A stretch of 12,791 bases of DNA from Saccoglossus kowalevskii. Taxonomy: Eukaryota; Hemichordata; Enteropneusta; Harrimaniidae. The stretch covers positions 81,465 through 94,255 of the forward strand of contig NW_003156244.1 of NCBI RefSeq assembly GCF_000003605.2, read 5' to 3'. Under the pieces are notes generated by a model. That model did no database searches and was not told the origin of the DNA. It saw nothing but the letters and a program-made list of their open reading frames with translations. This document shows, one piece after another, positions 1-11,400 of the stretch (position 1 is its first letter; each line of letters starts with the position of its first letter). The position numbers and the translations under genes are program-made.

Positions 1-450
1 ACTATAAACCAACCGAGGATCAGATTATATTAGGTGATTACTATAAACCAATCAGGGTTCAGATTACATTAGGTAACTTCTATAAACCAATCAGGGTTCA
101 GATTAAATTAGGTAACTACTATAAACCAACCGAGGATCAGATTATATTAGGTGATTACTATAAACCAATCAGGGGTCAGATTACATTAGGTAACTTCTAT
201 AAACCAATCGGGGTTCAGATTAAATTAGGTAACTACTATAAAACAATCAGGGTTTAGATTACATTAGGTAACTACTATAAACCAATCAGTTATCAGATTA
301 TATTAGGTGATTACTATAAACCAATCAGGGTTCAGATTGAATTAGGTAACTTCTATAAACCAATCAGTTATCAGATTACATTAGGTAACTTCTATAAACC
401 AATCAGTTATCAGATTACATTAGGTAACTACTATAAACCAATCACGATTT
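1..450. repeat. 39-bp minisatellite with 117-bp higher-order unit, in the upstream TMEM175 intron
   Basis: The word ctataaacc recurs at 2, 41, 80, 119, 158, 197, 236, 275, 314, 353, 392 and 431, exactly every 39 bases (about 11.5 copies, continuing off the left edge). The variable part alternates between accgaggatcagattatat, atcagggttcagattacat and atcagttatcagatta forms. Copies 1-3 and 4-6 are nearly identical as trimers, so there is a 117-bp higher-order unit. Every copy carries ATTAGGT. Bases 451-590 between the array and exon a hold nothing recognisable. Confidence 0.97.
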
Positions 451-590
451 AGATGAGAATTAATGGTTTACTGGATATGTATATTACTATAAAATGTATA
501 CCGGTATTCATAAAATATACGGTTGTCATCAATGGATGATTCTATGTGTTCTTGCAGCTAATATTTTACTGTTGTATGTTTATATTTCAG

Positions 591-674
591 TTTACTTTAT
601 ATGGATTATTTGCAAATTACTTCATTCCAATACTGGTATTCTGTCTCAGTGTTATCCTCATAGGATTTCTGCAG
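591..674 (+). CDS. TMEM175: TMEM175 exon a (repeat I, start of TM4)
   Basis: 28 codons in phase 0/0, acceptor tatatttcag and donor CAG|gtcagt. It encodes FTLYGLF... then PILVFCLSVILIGFLQ, the hydrophobic TM4 of the first repeat; the human equivalent also ends in a Gln just before ALIV. An in-frame acceptor at 557 would add 11 residues, but human TMEM175 has a Pro-aromatic-Thr stretch at this point, so 591 fits better. Earlier exons are outside the window. Confidence 0.9.
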
Positions 675-2425
675 GTCAGTATGCCTATAAACATTGTTGT
701 GTGTCTTCCAAAACAGTACAATCTTTGTTAAGAAGGCAAGTCGTTTGCTGAATATTCTTAATAGACTAAACATAGATAGAGTATGTTAATTATATTTCAA
801 AATTACACGGATATTATCATTAAATCAAAAGTCATGCTGATAACACTCTAAGACTTGTGATATAATGTATACCACTCGTGTGATATAATGTATACCACTC
901 TTGTGATATAATGTATACCACTCTTGTGATATAATGTATACCACTCTTGTGATATATGTATACCACTCTTGTGATATAATGTATTCCACTCTTGTGATAT
1001 AATGTATACCACTCTTGTGATATAATGTATACCACTCTTGTGATATATGTATACCACTCTTGTGATATATTGTATACCACTCTTGTGATATAATGTATAC
1101 CACTCTTGTGATATAATGTATACCACTCTTGTGATATAATGTATACCACTCTTGTGATATAATGTATACCACTCTTGTGATATATTGTATACCACTCTGA
1201 TTTCAACAATAATGATTTTTTGTTTTTAAATCACAGGCTCTCATTGTACTGTATGCATTTAAGTATGATAGTAAGATATTAACGGCAGATTTAAACGCAA
1301 ACCCAGAAAAGGTAACAATAAATATCATGAATTACATTATATACATTTCAACAGAATTTTAAAGTGTCTGTGAAATGCCCACCTACACTTTTATGTTTTG
1401 GTTTCAGTTGCCCTGAAATATGAAAAAATAAAAAGTATATAATAAATTATCATTGTAACCACGTCCGCTACCTGCTACAAGCTTTCCGACTTTTCAAGTG
1501 AAACTGCACCATCAAATGTCAGACAAAGGGGGAGCCATGTCCTTAATGCCATGAAAACTTGTAGTTGTAAAACTGCTCTTTTTACAAGTGTGTGGATTAC
1601 TAGTATGCTAATGAGAATCATGATTTTGTTGTCCGGATATTAAGAACATTAAATATGAAGTAAATAATGATACATGGTCAAGTGATTGAGCAATGAAAAA
1701 TGTGCATTCGCATATAATGGGTCACTTAGTGCGTCCACATATGGTGTCAATGACCTGAATCAAATTTAAAAAGAAATTAGTTGTGTGACATGCTTTTTAT
1801 TCTTCTTAAATTTTGTTGCCATAGATGATTTTCAGCAGGCATGTTGTTATAGCCAATGCTGGAAAACAAATCATCAAATAATGCAATTGAATTACAATTA
1901 GTTAAATATTCTTTTCATATTCACCAATTTTCTTTTCTTTTTTTTTAGAATAAGACAAAACGAGGTCTGCTTCAAGTTATATTAACAAATCCTGCCATAT
2001 GTGTGGTATCACTTTTGCTGTCTGCGATAAGCTACTCACTTGTAAGTATAAAATTGATAGTTTTAAATTTGTTTTCAAACAATGAATGTTTGATGCACAA
2101 TAGATCTTTTTTTGTTTCACACTCGCTCATCAGATTTCCTTTTATCTAAAAATTAAACAATATCATCTGCATATTCCTGTACCCTAGATTTCTGAATATG
2201 CATATTGCTTTTTTTAATAGTTTAATGTACAGTAACTGGCAGAGTGAATAATAAATTAAATCAATCAATCAGGAATTAATGCTGACTTACTTACTTAAAA
2301 TAAATAATATTCAAATGATTCTGTGTACAACAAATTATGGGTTTATTTATATGCACTTCTATTGGAGAGGTACTTTTAGTAGAGTATATACTGTAAGTAT
2401 TTTTAGTCTCCGTTTGGATGTAGGT

Positions 2426-2464
<39 letters not shown>

Positions 2465-5400
2465 TATGTGTGTGCGAACCTACATATCTTAGTCATGGCT
2501 GGACCAATTACCTTTAAAATTTACACATACATCATACTTGATATTATACATATGCACATCAATTTGTTTCATGATCTAGCTGATTCAAGGTGGTTGAATG
2601 ACGGCCATTTTTGTGCTGAAAAATCATCAAAATCATGCATTTCTAGCATTTTGTTACAGATTGATTTTGTTCAAACTTGGTACATACAGTTGTACCTTGG
2701 ACATTATAGAACCTTGATGCACATCATTTTGTTTTTCGGATCAGATTCAAAATGGCCGTCTGGGGGCCGTTTAGTTTTAATGAATGTGATTCTACTGTCA
2801 TATCTCCGACTTGCTTTATATGATTAAGTTAAAATTTTATTTATTCATTATACATCATGTCATAGTTTGCAGATGAATTGGTTTGACAATTCAATTCAAA
2901 ATGGCCAAATGATGGTCATTTTTGTGCTAAAAAAGCATAAAAAATCAAGCTGTCTGTCATTCCGGAACATGATCTCTTTTGATTATGGATGGATTTTGTT
3001 CAAACTTGGAACATACATGGATATTATGGAACATTTGTTTTTCAGATCGTATCTGAAGTGGGCTGCCATTTTGTTTTTATGAATGTTGTTCCAGAGCAAT
3101 ATCTAACATGCTTTGACTGATCATGTGTAAACTATATATATATATATACATCATGTCGCACATATCCACAGGTATTATTTTGGCAATCAGATTCAAGATG
3201 GCCAAATGTCAACTGTTTAAATTTTGTAAAAAATCATCAAAATCAAGCATTTCTTCCATTCAATTTTACAATGAATTCTCATCTCTCATGTCTGACATTC
3301 TTTGGTCGATTGCAATTACATTTTACAGCGACATTGCACATGTTTATTACTATGCATATATTTCATGTTCTTCAAAATCAAGCATTTTTGGCATTCTAAA
3401 ACCGGATATCGGTTGTTTATGGATAGATTTTGTTCAAACTTTGTACATACATGAGATATTATGAGTCCCTGATGCATAACATTTTGTTCTTCAGATCAAT
3501 TCAAAACGGCTGAAGGGTGGCCATTTTGTTCTAATGAATGCGATTCTAGAGCCATATCTCTGACATGCTTTGACTGATGTTCAAATTTTATATATTCATT
3601 ATACATTATATTGCTTTGACAATCTGATTCAAAAATGGCCGACTGGTGGTCATTTTGTTTTAATTAATGCTGTTCCAATGCAATATCTCTCAATATGGAC
3701 AAGTACTTGTTTGATGATCAGACCCTGGATGACTGAATTTTAATTACTTTAATGTTAAAAAATTATCATAGTCGAGCATCAGCTTCTGGAACCATATCTC
3801 TAACATGTTTATGTTCCAACTATATTTCTATAAACAAATATATATATACTCTAAATTTGATAACTACTGGGGACTGTGCCATGCATGGCTTGTATTTTAA
3901 TAACTTTATTCATTTTCTTTTCTTTAAGAGTCATGTTGCCATACTGTTGATACTATTTGGACAACCGCTCCGAAAATTGGTTTTCAGTATCTACAATAAG
4001 TGTAAAAGTAAGTACACACTTTTTTGCTTTGTATTCATGACATCATAGATCAGTTTCTATGAAAAAATGATTTTTGTTTTAGGTTTCCACTTCATTAGTC
4101 CCCTGTTCAAATGCAGTCCACAAACAATGACTTGTTGATTGACCTCAGCATGTGTGTGTGCATACACGTGTCTGTGCTTGTGTGCCCACCTATATATGGA
4201 CATGCATACATTAAACAATTTACACAACGTGCATTTTACATTTTGGAATCCATATACATGTTTGTCCATTCATTTCAGGCCAAATTCAAGATGGCCAAAT
4301 GGCAGTAATTTTTAGGCTTATGCTTCAAAATCAAGTATTTCAGCCATTCTGGTTACAGATCTTGGTTATACATGGACAGCTATTGTCCATCATATCTTGG
4401 TACACACAATGAACATGTATGTAATATATATATAATTTATATATAAACAGGACCATATCTTTTTTCAGATCAGATTCAAAATGGTCGAATGCAAAAGCTG
4501 TTCTAGAGCCATGTCTTTGACATACGATGTATATTGACTGATCACAATTAAACATTACAACTACATGACATGAAAAGAAAGCAGAAATAAAACTTACTAG
4601 TACTCACTAATTTACTTAATACTCTTATGTAATATTGTTTCATGTTCTGATTCAAGATGGCTGACTTGTTCGTTTTGTTTACTATTTAACTAACAGGGAC
4701 TTGTATTTTAGTCATCTAAATTTTTGTGTTTTCATCAATTTAGTTAGCTATGCAGTTGATTATTTTTTTAACCATACTTTTCTCACATATGGTTGTATTG
4801 TGTCATAAATTCATTGTTAATTAACTCAAATTTACAACATTGCATGAACCAACATGTCATTGACAAACCTTAAAATTGATGTAAATTCTATGAATTTGTT
4901 TTCCTCAGAAGTCTTAAAACTAACTTTTCCTATGATTTCTCCGAATTTTTTATGTAGGGACTGCATATTGTTTCCCCAAGTATTGCTTGTATCAGAAGTA
5001 AATTACATTTTATTTTCAAGTAAATAGTGACTGCAGCCATTGTTCACAATCTTTTTCTTCTTGTGACTTAGAATGTGGTCAAGCAAATATGCCACATTTG
5101 GAGTACATACCAGACAAATACACACAAGAGAAGCTTTCCATGGAGCGCATTGAAGCATTCAGTGATGGCGTGTTTGCAATTGTCGCAACACTTATTATCC
5201 TGGATATATGGTAAGTTGTATTCTATTTCATGCCAATATTTCTTCATTCATTTGTGTTTATATTCTCACTTTCTGTCATTCAGTGGAATTGCCTCGTTTA
5301 GTTTCTGCTCTTCCGCTATGCATGCTTGTTCATATTGCATATGTTTACTTTCAGTTCTTCATGTAAATAGAATTTACCATTACGTGAAATGCCATCAACA

Positions 5401-8400
5401 TTCAAGTTGATTGACGTCGCGTTGAACACATAAATCCAGTCACCAAATGCAATTATCACACAGCACAAAACAATTTTCATAAGCATTTTTGGCTGTTATA
5501 TCTTAATAAGTAATTATAAACAGAAAAAAGATGTTTAATAATAACAAACAGCCTTTTGGCTGAGATAACTCCGCTGTTAGCAATGCACATTTCAATTAAG
5601 AACTGGAGATATCATTAGAAAATGAACAATATGTATAGTATCAAAGCAATTGGATTTTCTGTTTTCAACAAGAATTAAAAAATATCACTTTTTACCAAAA
5701 ATGACAAAAATATTCATCAAAATTAGAAAATTAAAGATATCATCACGAAATGAACAAATCTGAGAGAGGTCCACATGTAGTACCTTTATATGTAATATCA
5801 AAGCAATCAGACTTGCTGTTTTTTACAAGAAGTCAAAAATATTACTTTTTACCAAAATGACAAAAATATTCATCAAAATTATGGAATTGAAGATATCATC
5901 ACGAAATGAACAAGTCTGAGAGAAGTCTACATGTAGTACCCATATATGTAATATCAAAGCAATTACAAGAATTCGAAAATATCACTTTTTACCAAAAATA
6001 TTCATCAAAATTAGAGAATTTAAGGTATCATCACAAAATGAACAAATCTGAGAGAGATCCAGATGTAGTACCTATATATGTAATATCAAAGCAATCAGAC
6101 ATGCGGTTTTAAACAAGAGGTCAAAAATATCACTTTTTACCAAAAATGACAAAAATATTCACCAAAAATAGAGAATTTGAGATTTTGACATGAAATGAAC
6201 AAATCTGAGAAAGAACCATCCAAGGTACTTGCATATCAAATTTGAAAACATTCTGAGTTGCGGTTTCAAAGAAGAAGTTAAAATTGTAAAGTTGACGACG
6301 ACGGACAATCAGTAATATGAACAGCTCCGCTGTGTCGACTTTGTCGACAGCGGAGCTAATAAGGTTATCAAAAAATACCACAGGTACATTCGTCGTAATG
6401 TCTTTATCCATACTTTGAGATATTAACCTTGTTGTATCATCAAAATCAAGCATTTTTTAATGAATGATGGATTTTGTTCAAACTTGGTACATACATTGGA
6501 CATTGTGGGACTTTGATTGTTTTTCAGATAAGATTCAAAATGACTGGCGGCCATTTTGTTTTAATGAATGTGGTTCTAGTGCCAAATCTCTAATATGCTT
6601 TGACTGATTATTTTCAAATTTTAAATATGCATTAAACATAACTCATAGATGTTAAGATGTATTGGTTTGGCGATCCAATTCATAATGGCTGAATGGCGGC
6701 CATTTTTGTGCTGAAAAATCATCGAAAAATCATGCATTTTTGGCATTCTAAAACTGGACCGGAATCGGTTGTTTATGGATAGATTTTGTTCAAACTTTGT
6801 ACATACATGAGACATTATGAGTCCCTGATGAATAACATTTTGTTTTTCAGATCAATTCAAAACGGCTGAAGGGTGGCCATTTTGTTTTAATGAATGCGAT
6901 TACTGATGTTCAAATTTGATATAATCATTATACATTATATTGGTTTGACAATCAGATTCAAAATGGCCGACCGGTAGCCATTTTTAGTCCCCGTTCGGAC
7001 GCAGTCCGAAAGCGGGGACTTGTGTTTTGACCTCTGTGTGTCCGTCCGTGCGTCTGTGTGTGCGTGCGTCCGGACCTGTATCTTAGAAATGCCTGGACCA
7101 ATCACAATCAAACTTCACACATACATCATACATGATATTTTACATATGCACGTCAATTTGTTTCACGATCTGATTCAAGATGGCGGAATGGCGGCCATTT
7201 TTGTGCTAAAAATCATCAAAATCAAGCATTTTTCGGCTGTTTACAGATTATGTTCAAATTTTAAATATTCATTATACATCATGTCATAGTTAGACAGATA
7301 TATTGGTTTGACGATCCTATTCAAAATGGCCGAATGGTGGCCATTTTTGTGCTAAAAAAATCATCAAATATCAAGCATTTCTGGCATTTATGGATGGATT
7401 TCGTTCAAACTTGGTACATATATTAGACATTACAGGTTTCTGATGCACATCATTTATTTTTCAGATCAGATTCAAAATGGCTGTCTGGTGACCATTTTGT
7501 TTTAATGAATGGGTTTCCAGACCCATATCTCTGACTTGTTTTGACTGATTATGTTCAAATTTTTAATATTCATTATACATCATGTCATAGATATACGAAT
7601 ATATTGGTTTGACGATCCTTTTCAAAGTGGCCAAATGGTGGCTATTTTTGTGCTAAAAAAATCCTCAAATATCAAGCATTTCTTGCATTTATGGATGGAT
7701 TTTATTCAAACCTATAACATACATTAGACATTACAGGTTCCTGATGCACGTCATTTTATTTTTCAGATTGGATTCAAAATAGCTGACTGGCGGCCATTTT
7801 GTTTTAATGATTGGGCTTCGAGAGCCATATCTCTTAAATGCTTTGACTGATTATATTCAAATTTTATATATTCGTTATACATCATGTTATATATATATAT
7901 ATATACATGTATTCAAAATGGCTGATTTTGAATGCTGTTCCAGAGCAATATCTCTCAATATGGACAAGTACTTGTTTGACAATCAGATACAAATGTCAAT
8001 CTTTTTAATGTTAAAAAATCATATTCCTGACATGGTTATATTCCAGCTATATTACTATAAACAAAACTATAATATATCTTAAATTTGATAACTAACGGGG
8101 ACTGTGCCATGCATGGCTTGTTTTAATAAATGCTGTTCCAGAGCAATATTTTTTAATATCGACAAGTACTTGTATTATATTGCTAGAAACAAAACTATAT
8201 AACTTAGATTTGATAACTAACAGGGACTGTGCCATGCATGGCTTCTTTTGTTTTCTAATGCAGTGAAGATGACATACCCGATCAGGATGATGTTGAAAAG
8301 ATGGGTGGAAGTTTAGATAAAGCATTACTTGAAAATGGTTCGGTGTATTTGTCATATATTGGTACTTTTACCACTGTTGGTATGCTCTGGTTTGTACACC

Positions 8401-11400
8401 ATTCACTTTGCCATGTAAGTATGGATTTAAATTTATCACTGTTGGTATGCTCTGGTTTGTACACCATTCACTTTGCCATGTAAGTATGAATTTAAATTTA
8501 CCACTGATGGTATGCTCTGGTTTGTACACCATTCACTTTGCCATGCAAGTATGAATTTAAATTTACCACTGATGGTATGCTCTGGTTTGTACACCATTCA
8601 CTTTGCCATGTAAGTATGGATTTATATTTTAAAAATTTAATACATTGATCAGAAAAACCTCATACTTGCCTCAAGTTTGTGTAATATCTAGGATTTTTAA
8701 TTGTTTCTATTTTCTGTGTTTCTCCTTGCAGTATATAATGGAGTGCAATAGAACAATGTCTTTCTTTAACACAATGGTGAGCATATCGCCCTGTTGAATC
8801 ACAATATCAGTTCTCACTACTCACACTATAAAAACAAATAGAAATTTTTTCGGATTGTTATGATTTTAACCTAATCTTTAGTAACAATTTTTGACTGATC
8901 CAAAAGCTGTTATTTAATATTTGTACTGTATCAATTTTACTGAAATACATGTACCAATTGGGAGAGCAAAGCCAAAGTTAATTACAATCAAAATTGTATC
9001 CTTGTTATGGATATTTCTAATTATGATTTTTAAAACATGAACTTTAGTATTATTCTGATGAAAACTAATTGTTTTAAGCTCTTATACATTTGATCTTTGT
9101 TGTTGTCTTGCAGTCACTTTCCTTCATTGGGTGTGCACCTCTGGCATTCAAATTAACAAGTACATATGTGGAGTTTCAGTTTGTTCATAATGAGAGATAT
9201 GCCATCCAGTTCAATTGTTTTATTTTATTCATGGCCAGCATATTCCAATTGTTGACTTTCATCACAGCACTGTGCAAACCGTGAGTACCAACATGTTGAA
9301 TACCAAACAGCTGCATCTTTGTCTTACCATGTAAAGCCTAACTCTAAGTCGATTTTGATCAAATTTACGTACAATGAGGTAATATGACAAGATATGATTA
9401 GTTTCAGGGGATGATTGGCACGAGAGGGCGCCATCAGATCTGAATGGAACGTTTCGAAGTCAGTCGTCCGTAGCCCATCGTCAAAGCAACAACGTCCCGT
9501 TTACGAACAGATGAAATAATTTCAGCAATTTCTTTACAGAATAATTCTCAACAAATCTTAGAAACATTTCATAGAAAAATACAGGCTCCAAAATTATATA
9601 TATTGACTGAGCCAGAGTTCTACGGGTGATTTTATTGGATTCAAAACTGTTCCATTTCAAACTGCACATGCACACACACTGTGGTTTCTCAAAATGCATA
9701 CTACCGGTAATTAGGTAACTTGTCATTGAGCAATTTTGAGCAATAGTACTAGAGAGGAATATAAATGTGCCTCTGCATTCTCCATGAATTTCGTAACTTG
9801 CTATGATCAGGGTAAAGAAAAAACCTGTGGTTACTTTCAACAGTTTGCTGGAGTCTGATCAAAAAACGTGTCTCAAAAAACACCATTACATTATTTTTCA
9901 AGAATAATAAGTAAGATGATTGGTTGAATTGATGCAATCCTTTTGGGAATAGTGAATTCTAGCACACTTTAGAAAACCACTTGGTGTTGGAATGAACTTT
10001 TTCATGCAATATGGTGATGTCTGCAATTGGATCAAAGGAACTTTTGCAGTCAATGTCAAATTATGAATAAAAAAATCAATATCCTGTCACATACATGCCT
10101 GTTGCAATGTATTTTCGGCACACATCGTAGAACATTTCATATTAAATAAAGAATAACAACCAAAGATACCAAGGGTACAAGAAAAAAAAACACTAGTCCA
10201 CTAGTCTGGACTTCTACCCACACATTTATGCTGGTCCTGAATGAAATTTACTAGACTCAGGATAAGAGGACCAGTGTGTGTGTCGAACCCTGCTTCATCT
10301 GATATAGCACTGCAGGGATTCATCATTGTTTAAATAATCTTAAAAAGAATGCACTGAAAGCATTCCCTCCAAATCATTTTGTTCAAATGAAAATGTGTAA
10401 AACTTTATATTAGCATAATCTGTTGTTTTATAGTTCTATAATGCATTTACTGCTAGATAGATAATAGTTTTATTGTGCAAGTTTTGTTCCAGTATATAAA
10501 TTGTAAACATTGCAGGTATCAGTATAATTGTACATCATCTTTTGGTTTTATTTCTCCGTTTTGATACAGGTTCTATCGAATGCATCCCAGCGCATCATAC
10601 CATGGTCAAGAACATGCATATTTAACTGCAAAGCTTTGTATATTTCCTTTAGTAAGGTAACTATTTGTAAAATACACTCCGGGACCTGTGAATGGTACTT
10701 ATTGAATATATGTATCGGTATGTGGTGCTTTAATCGTGTTCAGAGTATGTGTATGCATCTACTCAATAAAACAGTTTTTGACCAATGGTAAGGCTCAACA
10801 CATTGCTTCAAAAGCTAGCAGAAATGAGCATGAAAAAGCAGTGTCAACAGGCAAGGTGTTTAACAATATGGGGAAATCACAAGGTCACTTTCCACAAAAG
10901 CTGTATATGGTATTATTACCATAGGGTATGGTATACATATTGAAACACTCATACTCTCTGGTAGATTCTGTGTTGTACATTTGGCTTGAGATGAGACTAA
11001 TAGGATTTCCACACTGTTGTCAATAAGTGAATCATGGCTTTGAGTTAATTTATGGTATTATTTTTGTTGTATTAACCTTTGCTTTTTTTGGGGTGCCATT
11101 TCAATCATAGACCTTAGAAAGAGGTCTATGTTTGAATAGATTCTCTTGCAAATTACCCATAACTCCTTGCTTATAAAACATCACTGTCTACAGGAGCTGA
11201 GTGTAATCCCATTTAATATATTATCATTGTCTTAACATGTTGACCTAGGGCATGACTCATTCAATTTATACAATCTAGTTTTCACTATCATGATTTTAAT
11301 TCTGTTTCTTTTATTTTCAGTTTAGTGATATTTTTCCTAGGTTTCAAATCTGATATTCTGTCAGCATATGTTTTCAACTTTGTAAGTATTAGTTCATTTT

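Noticed and set aside
1-450. Possible CRISPR array (regular 39-bp spacing)
   Set aside because: The whole unit is conserved with no unique spacers, and the context is a spliced eukaryotic gene; it is a minisatellite.
558-590. Alternative upstream acceptor for exon a (after cttgcag)
   Set aside because: It is in frame and adds 11 hydrophobic residues, but these do not fit the conserved Pro-containing segment expected before FTLYGLF; the acceptor at 590 is preferred.
825-1209. Three overlapping minus-strand ORFs of about 115-125 aa with a repeated YHKSGIHYITRV-type peptide
   Set aside because: All three frames are open only because a 23-bp repeat without stops is read in each frame; it is a minisatellite, not a repeat protein.
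2438-2827. Plus-strand 129-aa ORF beginning MCVCVCVC, similar to a second ORF at 7020-7289
   Set aside because: The similarity (MxGPIT...YTYII...) comes from two copies of the same mobile element; the start is a (GT)n tract, neither frame continues through the element, and both lie in TMEM175 introns.
5906-6112. Short ORF with an internally repeated MNKSER...VVPIYVISKQ peptide
   Set aside because: It follows the tandem core of element E. The repeat steps here (156 and 132) happen to be multiples of three, but the next unit (157) breaks the frame.
6985-8119. Copy B as a classical Helitron
   Set aside because: It has a hairpin near the 3' end, but no TC start, no CTRR end and no A/T insertion junction, and it carries inverted terminal sequences, so the assignment is not supported.
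8282-8467. Minus-strand ORFs with repeated MVYKPEH/WCTNQSIPT peptides
   Set aside because: Antisense shadows of the 65-bp duplication of TMEM175 exon f.
9481-9840. Minus-strand 119-aa ORF with a hydrophobic, signal-like start
   Set aside because: It lies within an intron, has no recognisable homology, intron-like base composition, and no promoter or poly(A) context; chance ORF.
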